Positions 61,610 to 64,000 of a stretch of 64,000 bases of DNA are shown here, piece by piece; positions within the stretch are counted from its first letter, which is position 1; the number at the start of each line of letters is the position of its first letter. Made by a program: the position numbers and the translations under genes. The notes beneath the pieces are model-generated. The model did not search any database and was not told the DNA's origin. It saw only the letters and a list, made by a program, of their open reading frames with translations. Origin of the DNA: Exobasidium rhododendri (Eukaryota > Basidiomycota > Exobasidiomycetes > Exobasidiales > Exobasidiaceae); NCBI GenBank assembly GCA_026210745.1, contig CP110632.1, forward strand, positions 744,001 through 808,000. Direction: 5' to 3'.

Positions 61610-62076
61610 TTGGTGTCGTGCCAGGTATTATAGATAACAAAACACACTTAGTCAGGCACAATCTTGAAGAATAAAGACGTGCTCTGTTGCCTTCGTAAGA
61701 ATTCCTCATTCCTTTGAGGAAACGTTGACCATATCAACATGGTAAGACGTCAGGGTCACTCTGTCCAGCCCATGCATGATACGGACCGTGAATCATTTTG
61801 ACCGTGGCGCGCTGTGAATCTTGTGGTGCAGCAGGACATGCGGGCGTAAAGGCAAGCTTGAGGGTGAGATTACAAGATCGCGCCTGAACCCCCTTCCACG
61901 TGTATAATGTGTATTCCAGCGAGGCCGCTTCTTTAGTGTGCTGCAGGGAGGAATAATATTACCACTTGGCGTCGAGAAGTGCGAGGAGGTAAAAAGTACA
62001 TTTCGCAAGTAACACCTCCTTCCCCACCACTTTTCGCCTCTATACTCTCACTGCTCGACGTCGCGGATCGCTCACG
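61610..62076. other. Intergenic, SEC63 promoter
   Basis: 467 bp, no gene or repeat recognised. Confidence 0.5.
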
Positions 62077-64000
62077 ATGGCAGCAGGGCAGTACAAGTAC
62101 GACAATGAGGGAGCTCAATTCCTCACCTTTGTTCTCACCTTTCTCCTTGTCGCCCTCTTTCCTCTGACGTATTCTCTCTTTGCCAATGGTATTGCGCGAG
62201 GTGCAAAGCAAGGTTGGTTCGACTCGAAAGGCCAAAAGGTCACAGAAGTCAAGCGAATGCAAAAGAGGAGCATCACCAACCCTCAAGTCAGCGGCAAGTG
62301 AGTGCAGTCAGTGTTAGATAGCGTTCGAAACGATGACCGCTGATGCACATGCCTTCGCCTCCGCTCCATTCTTTCCTCTCCTTTCATCACTCAGGCTCCT
62401 ACTCCTTGTCGCGGGATGGGCCAGTGTCGCCTTCCTCTTCCACAAGATCGCCAACACGTCTGACAACTCGTCTCATGCCGTCTACGATCCCTTCAAGATT
62501 CTGGATATCGCCGTTGGAGCAACCGAAAAGGAAATTAAGAAGCACTATAAGAAGTTGAGTATCAAATTTCACCCTGACAAATTACAAGTGTCTGCGAATC
62601 AGACCAAGGAGCAGATTGAATCACACTTTGTCGACATCACCAAGGCCTATAAATCTTTGACTGATGAGACGATTCGAAAGAATTTTGAAATGTATGGTCA
62701 TCCTGATGGAAGGCAAGAGATGAGCTTGGGAATCGCTCTCCCTGCTTGGGTCATTGAAGGTCAGAACAATATTTGGGTTTTGGGTATCTACGGACTTGTG
62801 TTTGGTATTGGGCTGCCTTACCTGGTAGCTCGATGGTGGTATGGATCTCGATCACGAACCAAGGACGGACTCGTCAATGCCACTGCCCAATCGTTCTTTC
62901 AGCATCTTCGTGAAGACACTCCTCCCGCTCGAATCTTGGCCTTGGTTGCTATTTCGGAAGAATTGCAAGACCCCATCTTGGACAAGAGAGGATTCGGCAA
63001 GCACGAAGGAGAATTACTTGAAATGGAGAAGGAGGTTCGGAAGAAGGTTGCTGCGTTGGGGGAGCGCTGGAAGCTCATTGACCAGGTGAGTGTAAAAAAA
63101 AGAAAAGGGACGATGCAGGCCGCACTTCAGGTGACTGACATGTCCTTCGCCCTACGTATCATACTAGTTCCGCTCTCACTCGATACACAAGAACCTGGTC
63201 CTCCTCTATTCCTACCTACTCCGAATCGAGACAAAGAGTATGACACTGACAAAGGAGCGATACGTCTTGGCTGCAAAGGCAGAAAAGCTCCTCAACGGGA
63301 TGCTTTCGATTTCACTTGCGCACAATTGGATGGACCTAACGATTCTGTTGATGGACATGATTCAGTCCTTTGTACAAGCGGTTCCACCTTCTGCCGAAGC
63401 AAGGGAGGCCAGCGAGTTGATGCAATTGCCTGGCATCACTTTTGACTCGGCAAGAGAGCTCATCAAGAGCGACGACAAGTGGGGTCCGTTGGGGCTGCAA
63501 GGATTGTGGAAGATGTCTGATGCGCATCGGAAGAAGGTACTGAAAGTAGGCCAATCTGGTGGCATGGAGTCTTCTACATACACTGAAATGCTACGGGTTC
63601 TGGGAGAATGGCCTCGGATCGAGATGCTGGATGCCTTCTTTAAGGTGACTGGTGAAAAGATTGTGACACCCGGCGCGATTGTACATTACATTGTCAAGAT
63701 GCGAACATTACCGCTGAAGAAGGACGGTACCATCCTTCACTCGGGCATTCGACCTGGTTCAGACATCAATCGAAGAGAGCAGGAATCGAGTGTTCGACCG
63801 AGTACCGAAGACGACGACGAGACAAAGCTGGAGAATTTGATTGGCAGAGGCGATCCCAAGAATGTCAAGGAGGGAAAGCAGTCGATTGGTTTCGCCAGAG
63901 CGCCCTACTTTCTGGAGGAGAGGAAGCCAAGCTGGTGGGTGTTTATCTCTGATTCAAAGCAATCTCGCATCATTGTACAGCCAGTCAAATGCACCGACGT
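62077..64000 (+). CDS. SEC63: Sec63, ER translocon J-protein, 3' end outside window
   Basis: Exons 62077-62297, 62395-63085 and 63168 onward; the last is open to the window edge, giving at least 581 residues. The first membrane segment is FVLTFLLVALFPLTYSLF. The second is rebuilt at the first intron (KLLLLVAGWASVAFLFHKI). A lumenal J domain follows (YDPFKILDIAVGATEKEIKK, with the HPD motif in FHPDKLQ). The third membrane segment is IWVLGIYGLVFGIGLPYLV, followed by the Brl domain: NLVLLYSYLLRIE, RYVLAAKAEKLLNGML, ALPGITFDSARE-like text and GRGDPKNVKEGK. Sec63 recruits the Hsp70 Kar2/BiP to Sec61 for post-translational translocation. The start of the C-terminal Sec63 domain is visible in WWVFISDSKQSRIIVQP. 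An acidic tail cannot be assessed because the window ends. Confidence 0.95.

Noticed and set aside
1-64000. tRNA, rRNA, CRISPR arrays and mobile elements
   Set aside because: No B-box-like GGTTCGANTCC in a tRNA context, no rRNA-like segments, no regularly spaced repeats and no transposase or reverse transcriptase frames were seen; a covariance-model scan would be decisive for tRNAs and snRNAs.

Overview
This is a stretch of fungal nuclear chromosome. The genes are densely packed and most are split by short introns of about 45-110 bp with GT..AG ends and CTAAC/CTGAC-like branch sites. The proteins are typically fungal: two Zn2Cys6 transcription factors, a GH128 glucanase, Kar9, Pso2, Yos1 and an Alr-type CorA. 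The overall look, with long disordered insertions and intron-bearing housekeeping genes, points to a basidiomycete, probably Ustilaginomycotina. That placement is an inference from style, not from a phylogeny.

Layout. 0-9 kb: an uncharacterised hydrophilic protein cut by the window edge, the cross-link repair nuclease PSO2, a (CA)n microsatellite, a secreted GH128 glucanase and a paraoxonase-like membrane protein. 9-18 kb: an 11-exon coiled-coil protein, a branched-chain aminotransferase and a probable mitochondrial helical-repeat protein. 17.7-20.7 kb: two complete uroporphyrinogen decarboxylase genes in tandem. 20.8-30 kb: an Alr/Mnr2-type Mg transporter, a CENP-L/Fta1 kinetochore protein, the splicing factor PRP31 and mitochondrial citrate synthase. 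30-38 kb: a disordered orphan, a KAR9-like microtubule protein with a GAS2-like tail, and F-box gene copy A. 38-46.9 kb: ATE1, YOS1, a Ser/Thr-rich surface protein, OST1 and a Zn2Cys6 factor. 47.9-55.4 kb: a second Zn2Cys6 factor, PEX3 and F-box gene copy B, in inverted orientation to copy A. 55.7-64 kb: SEM1/DSS1, a WRAP53/TCAB1-like WD protein, a disordered orphan and SEC63, which runs off the right edge.

No operon-like logic is expected. Several gene pairs share divergent promoters of 0.3-0.7 kb, for example BCAT with the helical-repeat protein, the transporter with CENP-L, and F-box A with ATE1. Themes repeat but do not form one pathway: ER and secretion (YOS1, OST1, SEC63), mitochondrial metabolism (CIT1, BCAT), haem (two URODs), genome maintenance and kinetochore (PSO2, CENP-L, SEM1, WRAP53) and protein turnover (ATE1, SEM1, two F-box proteins).

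The most striking observations are these. The inverted F-box pair shares a 582-bp perfectly identical tract that includes an intron, while the flanking introns and C-termini have diverged, which suggests gene conversion. UROD is duplicated in tandem, with both copies apparently active. The Pso2 protein carries an N-terminal PIP-like box plus a UIM, and six SUMO-consensus sites in a catalytic-domain insertion. Exon structures were assigned by eye from splice sites, reading phase and protein-family fit.
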